Shown piece by piece: positions 1-9,082 of a stretch of DNA of 64,000 nt (positions are counted from its first letter, which is position 1; every line of letters begins with the position of its first letter). Where the stretch lies: contig OY762937.1 in the NCBI GenBank assembly GCA_963667005.1, positions 3,286,001 through 3,350,000 of the forward strand. Direction: 5' to 3'. The notes below the pieces were generated by a model. It worked only from the letters and a program-made list of their open reading frames with translations. It did no database searches and had not been told where the DNA came from. The DNA is from G963662605 sp963667005. Lineage in GTDB: Bacteria; Bacteroidota; Ignavibacteria; Ignavibacteriales; Ignavibacteriaceae. Both the position numbers and the translations under genes were made by a program.

Positions 1-739
1 GCCACAATTGCAGATTGCCGTCCTGACGAAATACAATGTCAGTACGTTTGTTTGACCTTGGAACAAAGTGAATATCGCTGACTCCCTTACGAACGCCTTC
101 AACCAAAGCGGCCTCAATAAGATTTACCAGCGCGCTCTTGTTGATTTCAGCATCAAGTTCAGTTTCATCAAGATTTGTAACGTCAGTATCTTCTACTGCA
201 ATTTCAGAAGGAATTTCTTCAAGAAGTTTTAAGAATTCATTTTCAGGTGGAAACAATTTTTCGATAATTCGATCATATTGTTTCTTTTTGATGTAAATAA
301 CTTCATACTTTTTTGCATTCAACCCGAATGCAATTTTCGGGATATTCCGATCAGTCGGATCAACAGCTGCAACGAGCAATTTATCTTTTTGCCTGTCATC
401 AAACTTATAGGGCAGCACCCCGCTGCTATCCATCAGGCCTTTCAAATTTTCCCCAGCCTGTGTCATCATTTTCTTAATATTTTCAGCTAGATCGCCCGGA
501 ATTTCTTCCGGATTGATATCAAACTCTCTGAAAGCATATAACGTGGCTACTTCGCTAAAAATTTTATCATGCTCATAACCAAAATCCTGCACAAGAATCT
601 GCGCAAGATTTCTTTTGTTTTTATTTTTATCAGCATTTTTTGCAGTGAGTGCTTTCTCCAGCACATCAGCATCAATAATGCCTTTCTTAAAGAGTAGATA
701 ACCGATTTTATCGGTAAACTCAATCGAATTATCTAACAT
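1..739 (-). CDS. PilB/GspE-type secretion or pilus assembly ATPase, N-terminal part (cut by window edge)
   Basis: Reading on the minus strand from ATG at 739, 246 codons are visible before the window ends, so the ATPase core is missing. Residues 1-170 resemble the MshEN/GspE N-terminal domain. Near residue 215 the segment LVNLIEAALVEG is followed by SDIHF, the arm that precedes the Walker A domain in GspE/PilB ATPases. Family members are cytoplasmic hexamers that power pilin assembly. The start overlaps the end of the upstream PilC/GspF-like gene by 11 bases, so the two are co-translated. Pilus versus type II secretion cannot be settled from the fragment. Confidence 0.85.
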   Translation of the reverse strand, partial: MLDNSIEFTDKIGYLLFKKGIIDADVLEKALTAKNADKNKNKRNLAQILVQDFGYEHDKIFSEVATLYAFREFDINPEEIPGDLAENIKKMMTQAGENLKGLMDSSGVLPYKFDDRQKDKLLVAAVDPTDRNIPKIAFGLNAKKYEVIYIKKKQYDRIIEKLFPPENEFLKLLEEIPSEIAVEDTDVTNLDETELDAEINKSALVNLIEAALVEGVRKGVSDIHFVPRSNKRTDIVFRQDGNLQLW

Positions 740-2111
740 GGAAATAGCCTCCAAAAACATTGGTGATCATACCGTTACCGGGAGTTTTAGGTTTAATAGT
801 TGCAGTCTCGGCAGAAACAAGTGTAAGTCCAATCATGACAATCATAATAAACATTGCAATAAATACCTGTACCATTTCGATAATATTTTTTAAACGGAAA
901 ACCGTTTCGCTCTCATAATAATTCGCTAGCTGCAGTGCCGTGTTTTTAATTGTACCGGTTTCTTCACCTGAATGAAAACGTGACAAAGCAGTATCGGTAA
1001 ACACACCTGATTCTTTAAACGCATCAGTAATGCCGATACCACGCTTAATCATAAGCGGTATGGCAACATTTTTAATACGCGCCTCAAAGTAGGCGTTACC
1101 GGTTGCTTCAGCAGCGATTCTGATTGGTTCGATACTCTCCGCAGAACCACTGTACAACGTATAAAATACCCGGCAAAAAACTTCAATAGCCGTTTTGTGG
1201 ATTAATTGACCCATCACAGGCATACTGAACATATACCGATCCTTAATATACTTACCTTTTGGCGTAGTAAAAAATCTGCCACCAATAATGATGGGGAGAA
1301 AAATCAACGCGGCAATAATTATCATATGGTCGGTCAGAAAATCACTGATCTTCATTGTAGCCGCAGTCATAGGGGGCAAATCAATTCCGTTCTTCTGGAA
1401 TAGTTTTGCAGTAGCAGGAAAAATATATCCTACGTAATACAATACAGCTAAAAGCAGAACAAATACTGTAACCATAGGACTGATCAAAGCGCTTCTTAAA
1501 CTCTTTTTGAATTCCTGCTGGCGTTCAAGAAACTTTGCAGTTGCGCGATAAATTTCCATCATGTTACCGCTCTTTGATGCGAGTCCAAGCATGTATGCAG
1601 TAAATTTACCAAACACACTTTGATAGCGTAAATAAAGAACCTGGCTATCTGTACCTTTTTTTAACTCGTTGTTAATGTCACGCAGTGTTTCCCGTAGAGT
1701 TTTGTTCTGTGTATCATTTATCAAAAGTGTCATAATTTCACCGAACTGCAGTTTTTGTTCCATCAGTTCAGCGCTAATTTTAACGTATGTAACGATTTCC
1801 TGTGCGGGTGGTTTAGGAGTAAAATCTAAAAGGACTTTGTTAACGGTAATTTTATCATAACCAAGACGTGTGAGGGCTTCAACAACTTCCTGCCGGCTAA
1901 ATGCTTTTTGCTCGCCTTTAATGGGTTTTTCATTTCCCTTGCTTGCAGTATATAGCCAACCGCTCTTTTTTTCAATGGTTTTAAGGTTCAGATGGTTTTT
2001 TTGTGTTAGCGTCAAAATCCTTTTTTTGGCTTCACGCATATTATCAGAAGTTACCGAACCACTAATAATTTTGCCGGCGGAATTTTCAGCAACAAATCGA
2101 CATTCTACCAT
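729..2111 (-). CDS. PilC/GspF-family inner-membrane platform protein
   Basis: A 460-residue protein with two T2SSF-type halves. The first (about 110-230) contains LGLASKSGN, and the second (about 310-430) contains SGEETGTI and ends in a long hydrophobic helix. Three membrane segments are visible, near residues 211-233, 265-280 and 415-437. The N-terminal 100 residues form a soluble extension. PilC/GspF proteins form the membrane platform on which the assembly ATPase acts, and the ATPase gene follows directly with an 11-base overlap. A pilin-like gene lies 250 bases upstream on the same strand, behind its own terminator. The family call is firm; the exact machine is not. Confidence 0.88.
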   Translation of the reverse strand: MVECRFVAENSAGKIISGSVTSDNMREAKKRILTLTQKNHLNLKTIEKKSGWLYTASKGNEKPIKGEQKAFSRQEVVEALTRLGYDKITVNKVLLDFTPKPPAQEIVTYVKISAELMEQKLQFGEIMTLLINDTQNKTLRETLRDINNELKKGTDSQVLYLRYQSVFGKFTAYMLGLASKSGNMMEIYRATAKFLERQQEFKKSLRSALISPMVTVFVLLLAVLYYVGYIFPATAKLFQKNGIDLPPMTAATMKISDFLTDHMIIIAALIFLPIIIGGRFFTTPKGKYIKDRYMFSMPVMGQLIHKTAIEVFCRVFYTLYSGSAESIEPIRIAAEATGNAYFEARIKNVAIPLMIKRGIGITDAFKESGVFTDTALSRFHSGEETGTIKNTALQLANYYESETVFRLKNIIEMVQVFIAMFIMIVMIGLTLVSAETATIKPKTPGNGMITNVFGGYFHVR

Positions 2112-2321
2112 TTTCCAACAATCTTACTATTTTTTGCTATAATATAATAAATTCTTAATAAAATTGATTGTTTTCTACAAATATACTTTAAATTATGATT
2201 ATTACTAATGAAAAAACAACTAAATAGCCCGGCAGAAAGAAATGGTAGCCAAACTGGATATTTTGAATTTAAGGAAATTTAACAGGGTGAGGCAACAGGA
2301 TGTAAAATCGAAATTGTATAT

Positions 2322-2350
2322 AAAAAAAATGCCGGCATAGCCGGCATTTT
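2322..2350 (-). terminator. Intrinsic terminator of pilin-like gene copy 1
   Basis: A perfect 10-bp stem (2327-2336 with 2340-2349) built on GCCGGC with a 3-base loop, followed on the minus strand by a run of eight T. It lies 17 bases after the pilin-like stop codon, so that gene is probably a single-gene transcript. Confidence 0.88.
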
Positions 2351-2366
2351 CTTAGCGATAAAACTC

Positions 2367-2747
2367 TTAGTTAGTTTTAGCAACTGTAATTGATGTAGGG
2401 GTAACGGTAGCAGTGTGAACAAGTTTGCTTCCGCTATCTCCGTTTTCAGTACCAGTACCGGTAATTGTAACTGACTGAGCAGCAACTGTTACAGTATAGC
2501 TACCATTTGAATTGCTTGAAAGACCAGTAGGAATTGTCCAACCTGTGAAGGTATTTGATCCACCGCCCATTGAAGCAGGTTTTTTATAATATTGCTGAGC
2601 CATTGCGCCTAAGTTGTTCAAATCTGCAATAACTGCGTTACGATTTGCATCTACTGAGCTAGCATTGAATAAGTTAATACCAACTACGATAGCGATACCA
2701 ACGATGATAACGCCCAAAACGATAAGAAGCAATTGTTGTTGACCCAT
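2367..2747 (-). CDS. Pilin-like protein with a minimal MG|QQQ leader, copy 1 of 3
   Basis: A 126-residue protein. It starts with MGQQQ and then a single hydrophobic helix (about 6-27), a stretch like the post-helix segment of type IV pilins (residues 28-55, with DLNNLGAMAQQYY), and a small Thr/Val-rich beta domain. It lacks the usual FTLIE motif and Glu5. Gly2 followed by Gln suggests a class III-like prepilin cleavage site, which is inference. An AAAGG ribosome site precedes ATG at 2747; the same element precedes all three copies. It has its own terminator. It is probably a substrate of the neighbouring PilB/PilC-like machine. It differs from copy 2 by only two residues. Confidence 0.8.
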   Translation of the reverse strand: MGQQQLLLIVLGVIIVGIAIVVGINLFNASSVDANRNAVIADLNNLGAMAQQYYKKPASMGGGSNTFTGWTIPTGLSSNSNGSYTVTVAAQSVTITGTGTENGDSGSKLVHTATVTPTSITVAKTN

Positions 2748-2922
2748 TGTAGGACCTTTCCATTAATATTAATAAAATAGTAATCCATTGACAGGTATAA
2801 TTATTCCAGAATCATGCCAAAATAAATACACTGTTTTTGATGTAAAAATGCAAGTATTACTCTGGTGTGTAATTTTTACCTGTAAAATTTACCGCCATTG
2901 AGTCGGTAATTTTTACTTATAT

Positions 2923-2957
2923 AAAAAAAATCCCAGTCGGTCAACGACTGGGATTTT
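2923..2957 (-). terminator. Intrinsic terminator of the catabolic operon
   Basis: An 11-bp perfect stem (2929-2939 with 2945-2955) with a 5-base loop, followed on the minus strand by eight T residues. It lies about 20 bases after the stop of the molybdenum hydroxylase subunit and closes the ten-gene operon that begins near 13800. A weaker inverted repeat (TTACCG/CGGTAA) sits beside it near 2890-2912. Confidence 0.9.
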
Positions 2958-2977
2958 ATCATTTTATTCAGAAACTA

Positions 2978-5320
2978 TTAGCTATTTTTCTTTGCCCATT
3001 CCAAAGCAACTTTTTCTGCTGTAATCGGCATTGACTTTATTCGAATACCTAAAGCGTCATCAACTGCATTAGCAATTATCGGAGCTGCAGGTATCATGGT
3101 ATGCTCTCCCATACCTCTGGCGCCGGAAGGGCCGTCATTCTGGGGAACTTCGATGATAATCGGTACGATTTCTTCCGGAACATCCATAGCTGTAGGTATC
3201 TTGTAATCGGAGAAGTTCGGATTAAGCAGTTTACCTTTATCATCAAAACGCATATCTTCGAATAAAACTGTTGCAATTCCCTGCAACAAACCGCCTGTAA
3301 TCTGACCATTGACAAGGTCCGGATTAAGCGCTTTTCCGCAGTCAACCGCTAAAACAACTTTAGGGATTCTGATCTTCCCTGTTCTTTTGTCGATCTCTAT
3401 TTTAATTGCACTGGCACCAACAGTGTAATGTACGTTCTGTTTTCCACCCTGACTGGTTTCAGGATCACTTAGTGCCGAAGTATATTCCGGCATGAACATT
3501 CCGCGTCCCAGAATCGGACCGCCACGATATGTGCCATCATCCTTCTGAATACCATTAATGATGAAATCTCTTAACGGTAAACAGAAAGATTCTTCAATCG
3601 TGGATTTAACACATTCGTCCTCAAGGTATAATGTATCTTTCGGTTTCGAGAGTGCTCTTTCTACAAGCTCGAAGATCTGTGTGCGTGCGTCCTTAGCTGC
3701 TCTTTCAACCGCATTGCCGCATCCCCACGTAATGTGCGATGCAACAGTCTGCCACTCATACGGGTTTCTGTCGGTATCAGGAGTTTCCACGCGTATCTTT
3801 TCTGGTGGAACGGATAAAATTTCAGCAGCGATCTGAGCCATAACGGTCAGATACCCCTGCCCTATCTCCATTCCCGAAACAAGAATATTGATACTTGCAT
3901 CTTCATTAAATTTCAGGAACGCTGATGAAGCCGCATTCGGAGGCATAGCCGGAGCTTTCCAGAATAATGCGAATCCTTTACCTATAGCAATATTCGGATC
4001 TTTAGACTCTTCCTTCTTGCCCCACTCTATCTCTTTTTCAACCTTTTCGATTGCCTCTTTTAATCCATTCGGGTGCATCTTGCATCCGTATGTAACGGTA
4101 TCGCCTTCAGTGATTGCATTCTTCTTGCGAAGTTCAACCGGATCAATACCAAGCTTCTTAGCAACTTCATTCAGATGCGATTCAAGCCCAAAGAGGAATT
4201 CAGAATACCCGAATCCGCGGTATGGGCCGCCGGGAGGCAGATTTGTATAAATACAAACTGAATCAATGCTCACATTCGGTACACGGTACGGTCCGGTAGC
4301 TGAAAGCCCGGATGCATTAACAACGTTAGCGCCGTATTCAACATAAGCACCTGCATCCCAATAAAGATTATTTTCCATCGCAGTGATGGTGCCATCTTTC
4401 ATGATACCGAGTTTCAGCTTACCTGTGATGCCCTGCCGCTGATAGGTATTATAAAATTCCTGAGCACGCGACCAGAGTAATTTTACAGGACGGCCTTTGC
4501 ATGCGATAGCACATGCTGCACCGATGATTTCCATAGATACGCCGGCTTTACCGCCAAAACCGCCGCCAACATATGGGGAAATTACACGGACATCTTTATG
4601 CGTCAATCCAAGTGGAGCAAATGCCTGTGCGAATAAATTTCTTTGTGTGTGCGGTGACTGAGAAGCATTCCACATCGTCAAACGATTTGAGTTATCAAAC
4701 AGGCCGACGGTAGCATGAACTTCAATTGCGCAGTGAGCATAACGAGGAACGGTATAGGTATCTTCGAATACAAAATCGGATTCGGCGAAAGCTTTGTTAA
4801 CATCACCTTTTCTGATTTTTCTTAAATGAGCGATGTTCGATTTTTCTTTCGGGAAGAACCACGGAACATGGAAATAATTTTCAAGTTCAGGATGGATCAA
4901 CTCACAGTTTTTGTCAAGTGCTTGTTCTACAGAGAGTACGGGAGTCAAGACTGTGTAATCAACCTTCACAAGCTTTGCAGCCTTCTTAGCTGTTGCAGCA
5001 TCTCTTGCTATGACAGCAGCTACCTGCTCACCGACAAAACGCACACGCTTAACCGCAAAAACATGACGGTCATGCATATACAAACCGAACTTATAAGGAA
5101 ATTCTTTTCCTGTGATAACTTTGACGACTCCAGGAACCTTTAAGGCTTCCGATGCATCAATGCTGTTTATCAACGCGTGTGCATGCGGGCTTTCAACAAC
5201 TTCCGCATACAGCAAATTTCTACCAAAGTCTAAATCTTCAGTAAATTGGGCAGCGCCGGTAATTTTCACTTTACCGTCAATACGGGTAACTGGTTTTCCG
5301 ATATACTTAAAATTATTCAT
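2978..5320 (-). CDS. Xanthine dehydrogenase-family molybdopterin-binding (large) subunit
   Basis: A 780-residue catalytic subunit of a CoxL/XdhA-type molybdenum hydroxylase. Visible family motifs are GGGFGGK (252-258), the QSPH loop (about 221), PYRGFG (about 369), MEIGQGY (about 500), and a C-terminal GMGEH whose Glu is the expected catalytic base. Such enzymes add an oxygen from water to an aromatic heterocycle or aldehyde carbon. It is the last gene of a run FAD subunit, 2Fe-2S subunit, Mo subunit, with a 10-base gap to the previous gene. The upstream carbamoyltransferase-like and cyclase genes hint at a nitrogen heterocycle as substrate. Purine specificity is not proven by the sequence. 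Confidence 0.9.
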   Translation of the reverse strand: MNNFKYIGKPVTRIDGKVKITGAAQFTEDLDFGRNLLYAEVVESPHAHALINSIDASEALKVPGVVKVITGKEFPYKFGLYMHDRHVFAVKRVRFVGEQVAAVIARDAATAKKAAKLVKVDYTVLTPVLSVEQALDKNCELIHPELENYFHVPWFFPKEKSNIAHLRKIRKGDVNKAFAESDFVFEDTYTVPRYAHCAIEVHATVGLFDNSNRLTMWNASQSPHTQRNLFAQAFAPLGLTHKDVRVISPYVGGGFGGKAGVSMEIIGAACAIACKGRPVKLLWSRAQEFYNTYQRQGITGKLKLGIMKDGTITAMENNLYWDAGAYVEYGANVVNASGLSATGPYRVPNVSIDSVCIYTNLPPGGPYRGFGYSEFLFGLESHLNEVAKKLGIDPVELRKKNAITEGDTVTYGCKMHPNGLKEAIEKVEKEIEWGKKEESKDPNIAIGKGFALFWKAPAMPPNAASSAFLKFNEDASINILVSGMEIGQGYLTVMAQIAAEILSVPPEKIRVETPDTDRNPYEWQTVASHITWGCGNAVERAAKDARTQIFELVERALSKPKDTLYLEDECVKSTIEESFCLPLRDFIINGIQKDDGTYRGGPILGRGMFMPEYTSALSDPETSQGGKQNVHYTVGASAIKIEIDKRTGKIRIPKVVLAVDCGKALNPDLVNGQITGGLLQGIATVLFEDMRFDDKGKLLNPNFSDYKIPTAMDVPEEIVPIIIEVPQNDGPSGARGMGEHTMIPAAPIIANAVDDALGIRIKSMPITAEKVALEWAKKNS

Positions 5321-5330
5321 GCCGTCCTCC

Positions 5331-5786
5331 TTACTTCACCAAATCTTCAACTGCTTCGATAATCGGAGAGTATCCTGTACATCTGCACAAGTTTCCGGCA
5401 ATTGCTTCTTTAATCTGTTCTTTGTTCGGGTGTGGATTTCTGTTCAACAGTTCGGTTGTTGATAAAATAACGCCGGGTGCGCAGAATCCGCATTGGAAAG
5501 AATTATGTTCGAGAAATGACTTTTGCAGCGGAGACATTTCACCATTCATAACACCTTCAAGGGTTGTTACTTCCATGCCGTCAACTTCAGCAGCCAGTAC
5601 CAAACAACTCCTCACTGTTTTTCCGTTGAGCATAACCGTACAAGTTCCACAGTCGCCTTTATCACAGCCGCACTTTGGACTCTTAACACCGATGCGGTCG
5701 CGCAAAACTTCGAGAAGTATTTCGTTGCCTGCAACTTCTATACAAACTTTTTCACCATTTAATAAGAATTCAATTTGATTTGTCAT
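5331..5786 (-). CDS. Xanthine dehydrogenase-family 2Fe-2S subunit
   Basis: A roughly 150-residue electron-transfer subunit (CoxS/XdhC type) with two [2Fe-2S] clusters. The ferredoxin-type motif CGCDKGDCGTC is in the first half, and QCGFC plus CRCTG are in the C-terminal helical domain. It passes electrons from the Mo subunit to the FAD subunit. Three in-frame ATGs lie close together (5795, 5792, 5786). The last is preferred because AAGG lies 9 bases before it but overlaps or crowds the first two. The FAD subunit stop lies 2 bases before the first ATG, so translation is coupled. Confidence 0.92.
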   Translation of the reverse strand: MTNQIEFLLNGEKVCIEVAGNEILLEVLRDRIGVKSPKCGCDKGDCGTCTVMLNGKTVRSCLVLAAEVDGMEVTTLEGVMNGEMSPLQKSFLEHNSFQCGFCAPGVILSTTELLNRNPHPNKEQIKEAIAGNLCRCTGYSPIIEAVEDLVK

Positions 5787-5797
5787 GTTCATCATCC

Positions 5798-6685
5798 TTA
5801 TAAAAGTTTTGTACCGTAAACCGGTTTTTTACCGGTTAACCGTTTGGTTGCAGCATCTAATCCTATCTCGAGCATAACCTTTGCCATGTGCAAGCGGTAC
5901 TCTTTTGAAGCGCGCACGTCGGATATCGGCTTGATCTCTGATTCGACCAAAGCTTTAGCTTTTTCAAGCAGCTCTTTGGTGACTTCCTGCCCACTCAGAA
6001 GAGCTTCAATTTTTTTCGCTCTCAGCGGGATAGGGGCAACTGAGCCGTATACGATGCGGTACGTCTTATCGTGCATTGCCAACGCGACTAAATTTACCTG
6101 CGCAAGATCTTCTCCATCATATCTGCCGAGCTTCACAAATGAAGCACCGATTGGCTTTTCATCAAGGTTCATTGTAATTCCACGGACAATTTCACCTTGT
6201 TGCAGTGCGGTTTTCCGTGAACCAACGAACCATTCTTCAGCCGGGATACTTCTTTCACCGTGACTGCTCTTCGTCAGAATTTTTGCATCATATGCAAGCA
6301 GTACCGGGCTGCTATCCGCGCACGGCACAGCAGAACAAATATTCCCAACCAAAGTGCCTCTGTTGCGGACACCCATGGATGCTACTTGTTTTGCCATTTC
6401 CATAATGACAGGACAACGCCTCTTGATGATCTTTGATTCAATGAGTTCTGTGTAGGTAACGCATGCTCCGATAAAAAGCACACCGTCTTTATAAGTAATT
6501 CTTTTGAGGACATCTAATCCCTTAACATCTATCACGACATCAGGAACGACTGTGCCGGATTTCAGCATATCAAGAAGGTCAGTACCTCCTGCCAAAATAA
6601 CCGGAGCTTTGTATTGCTTGAAAACTCGTAATGCGCCTTTCAAGCTCTTTGGTTTTATATAGTCGAAGTTATTAACGATAGCCAA
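5798..6685 (-). CDS. Xanthine dehydrogenase-family FAD-binding subunit
   Basis: A 295-residue CoxM/XdhB-type flavoprotein of normal length. The FAD-contact motif AGGTDLL lies near residue 32, and RNRGTLVGNICSA then ADSSP near residues 105-125. The C-terminal CO_deh_flav_C domain follows. It takes electrons from the 2Fe-2S subunit and delivers them to NAD or another acceptor. It is the first gene of the hydroxylase trio and follows the cyclase gene by 96 bases, a gap that holds a strong hairpin. Confidence 0.92.
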   Translation of the reverse strand: MAIVNNFDYIKPKSLKGALRVFKQYKAPVILAGGTDLLDMLKSGTVVPDVVIDVKGLDVLKRITYKDGVLFIGACVTYTELIESKIIKRRCPVIMEMAKQVASMGVRNRGTLVGNICSAVPCADSSPVLLAYDAKILTKSSHGERSIPAEEWFVGSRKTALQQGEIVRGITMNLDEKPIGASFVKLGRYDGEDLAQVNLVALAMHDKTYRIVYGSVAPIPLRAKKIEALLSGQEVTKELLEKAKALVESEIKPISDVRASKEYRLHMAKVMLEIGLDAATKRLTGKKPVYGTKLL

Positions 6686-6739
6686 AGTACCCTCGCTGCA
6701 AATTATTACAGATTCGTATTTAAATATTATATGCGAAAT

Positions 6740-6764
6740 GCTGCACGGCTGTTAACCGTGCAGC
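6740..6764. repeat. Intercistronic inverted repeat (9-bp stem)
   Basis: GCTGCACGG at 6740-6748 pairs perfectly with 6756-6764 around a 7-base loop, in the 96-base gap between the cyclase and FAD subunit genes. There is no T run on either strand, so it is unlikely to be a plain terminator. It could act as an mRNA processing or stability element. Confidence 0.55.
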
Positions 6765-6781
6765 TAAAAATACAGTTCCTA

Positions 6782-7600
6782 TTATTCCGGCAGCATAGCA
6801 ACCATGCGGCACATAGCTGATTCGAGTTCAATTCCACGTAACGGGAAAGCACCGATCCATGCGCGCTTGTTGCTTAATTTGTTAATCTCTCCACCAACGT
6901 TTTCAGCGTGTACGAGTTTACGCGGGAAGAGTTTGATGTGCATAACCTGATAATATTCATCCTGCGGAAACATTTCATCCCATGAACCGACTTTGTATTT
7001 CTTCATGAGTTTTTGTTCTGCTTCAATGAATCTATCCGGATGCCATTTTCTGATAATGGTGTTCATCGGGTGATCTGCACTACCGCAGTCAACGCCGATC
7101 CATTTGATTTTCATGTCCAAGGCCCATTTATGAAAATCAGGACTTGGTCCGGGGTGTTTTACGAAATAGCGTAATTCATCACAGTTTTTCTGATCCCAGG
7201 CATATCTGTTATAGCCTGTGTTGATGATGAGAATATCACCTTTGCGGATATCGCAATTTTTCATGAGCATTTCAGGAGTGTAAAGGTCATAATCGCCGAC
7301 TTCTTTTGAGATATCAACGATTGCACCCGGTCCTACCCACTCTTCAAGAGGAACATTACCGATAGATCTTCCGGCACCATGGAAATGGATTTCACCGTCC
7401 ATGTGTGTACCAACGTGATTACTGGTAGTTATGATCTGGCCGTTAGCTCCCTGTCCCATGTGTGCGCCGGCAATTCTTTTGAAATACTGAACGCCAAACG
7501 GCATATAGCTTGGCCATGGCGGAGTGTGAACGGATAATCTTTGTGTTAGGTCGTAAACTTTTACGCCTTGCATAAACTTAAAGAAATCTTCTGTCTTCAT
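6782..7600 (-). CDS. Cyclase-family metal-dependent amide hydrolase
   Basis: A 272-residue member of the cyclase/kynurenine formamidase/isatin hydrolase family. The metal-binding signature HVGTHMDGEIHF lies near residues 62-73, matching the family pattern HxGTHxDxPxHF. A second conserved stretch, AENVGGEI, is near residue 236. Family members open cyclic or linear amides using Mn or Zn. Between a molybdenum hydroxylase and carbamoyltransferase subunits, its likely role is opening a hydroxylated ring (inference). Gaps are 75 bases to the upstream gene and 96 to the downstream gene. Confidence 0.85.
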   Translation of the reverse strand: MKTEDFFKFMQGVKVYDLTQRLSVHTPPWPSYMPFGVQYFKRIAGAHMGQGANGQIITTSNHVGTHMDGEIHFHGAGRSIGNVPLEEWVGPGAIVDISKEVGDYDLYTPEMLMKNCDIRKGDILIINTGYNRYAWDQKNCDELRYFVKHPGPSPDFHKWALDMKIKWIGVDCGSADHPMNTIIRKWHPDRFIEAEQKLMKKYKVGSWDEMFPQDEYYQVMHIKLFPRKLVHAENVGGEINKLSNKRAWIGAFPLRGIELESAMCRMVAMLPE

Positions 7601-7675
7601 TACGAGCTCCTTATTGATTTAGATAATAATCACGTAATTTATATAACCTATGCAAAAGAAAGGACATATAAAATA

Positions 7676-9079
7676 CTATTTTTTCTCATGAATTTGCTTA
7701 GCAAATGCAATAATTCCGTTAACGAAAGGTTCAGCGGGAGCGCTTAAAACGCCTGCGCCGATCTGCCCTACTCCGGGATTTTTATGGGCAACGCCCGTAT
7801 CAATGAACGGCAGGATATTCTTCTCTACTACCTTAACCATATCAATGCCTGTAGGAGTTCCACGGAAATTCAAATACGGAATTTTATAGACATTATTCTC
7901 AGCCGCCGTAATCTCATACATTTTCATAGTATAGTTCACCGCGTCTTTCGCGCTGCCGCCGACAAACTGCACAATAGCAGGTGCAGAAGCTATTGCAAAT
8001 CCGCCCAGACTATTTGTTTCAGTAATCGAGCTATCGCCAATATCAGGATTTGCATCTTCCTTGGAATATCCGGTAAAATACAAGGCTTCCGGCACTAATG
8101 ATTCTCCGGTAAACCATTGTTCACCTAATGAGGAGACCCAAATGCCGAAGTCCGTACCGTTACGAGCCATAACCGTTACGATGGTGCTAAATGGAATATT
8201 CTTCGCAGCATCCAAAGTAACCTTTGAAACGCCCATTGAAAGATTAAGGAAGAAGTGATCGTTCTTGTTTATGAACTCAAGAGCTTTGATAGCTGTATCA
8301 GCATCATTATTGGCAATTACAGCCGGGGCAAGAGTGCGATATAACAATGATGTCGCTGCCCTATTGCGGTTATGAGCTTCATCTCCCATGTGCAATGCCT
8401 GAGCGATAATATTCTTAAGATCAATTTTCCCGCCGTTCTCAATTGCTTTTTTCAATGCAGGATACAAAACACTTTCCATCCATTTCAACCGTGTGATGGT
8501 CTCTTCATCATATGCTCCGAAACGAAGTACTTTTCCCAAGCCTTCATTCATCGTGCAATATGATTTATTGCCATATACTTCATTCTCTAAAATAAAGACA
8601 GGCATAGATGGCGAAATAATGCCAGCCATCGGACCGACAGCTGAATGCTCATGGCAAGGTGAAAACTCAATCTTACCCGAAGCAGCAATTTTCTCCGCTT
8701 CCGTTTCATTCTTCGCAATTCCTTCAAGGATCAACGCACCCATGACAGCACCGCGCATCGGGCCGCACATTCTTTCCCACGTTACCGGTGGTCCCGCGTG
8801 AAGAATCAGATTCGGCTTCATACCCGGAACAACATCAATTGCTTTACCCATGCCGATAAGCATCGGTTTTGCATTGAGGATTCTCTGAACGGCTTCTTTA
8901 TTTGCTGCTTCAATTTTATCCTGATAAGTCCTGATCGTCTCAAATACTGCCGGATCTGAGAGAAGCGGCGGTTTCCAGTCAACATGTACTGCAGGCACAT
9001 TTTGTGTATCCAAAGTCTCTTTAAAAGACTTCATACCTATATTGACGACTTTCAATTCCGATGAAAACAAGCTGCTCAT
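7676..9079 (-). CDS. DUF1116 family protein, AllG (YlbE)-like
   Basis: A 467-residue DUF1116 protein. The family is encoded next to FdrA in E. coli (ylbE, now allG), where FdrA, YlbE and YlbF are, as I recall, assigned as the subunits of oxamate carbamoyltransferase. Conserved features include CHEHSAVGPMAG near residue 142 and GDEAHNRN near residue 232. The gene starts 3 bases after the FdrA stop, and AllH is just upstream, so the full three-gene set is present in one operon. No carbamate kinase is visible in this window, which leaves open where the carbamoyl phosphate would go. Confidence 0.82.
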   Translation of the reverse strand: MSSLFSSELKVVNIGMKSFKETLDTQNVPAVHVDWKPPLLSDPAVFETIRTYQDKIEAANKEAVQRILNAKPMLIGMGKAIDVVPGMKPNLILHAGPPVTWERMCGPMRGAVMGALILEGIAKNETEAEKIAASGKIEFSPCHEHSAVGPMAGIISPSMPVFILENEVYGNKSYCTMNEGLGKVLRFGAYDEETITRLKWMESVLYPALKKAIENGGKIDLKNIIAQALHMGDEAHNRNRAATSLLYRTLAPAVIANNDADTAIKALEFINKNDHFFLNLSMGVSKVTLDAAKNIPFSTIVTVMARNGTDFGIWVSSLGEQWFTGESLVPEALYFTGYSKEDANPDIGDSSITETNSLGGFAIASAPAIVQFVGGSAKDAVNYTMKMYEITAAENNVYKIPYLNFRGTPTGIDMVKVVEKNILPFIDTGVAHKNPGVGQIGAGVLSAPAEPFVNGIIAFAKQIHEKK

Positions 9080-9082
9080 ATA

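Noticed and set aside
2279..2485. Minus-strand 68-codon frame overlapping pilin copy 1
   Set aside because: It runs through the terminator and the pilin-like gene in another frame and has a low-complexity Leu/Gln start, so it is not a gene.
2795..2815. Possible sigma54 promoter (TGGCATG, then TGG) upstream of pilin copy 1 on the minus strand
   Set aside because: The -12 part lacks the needed GC, and the other two copies show nothing similar.
3888..4250. Plus-strand 120-codon open frame within the molybdenum hydroxylase gene
   Set aside because: Antisense shadow of a conserved catalytic subunit; no start signal or domain.
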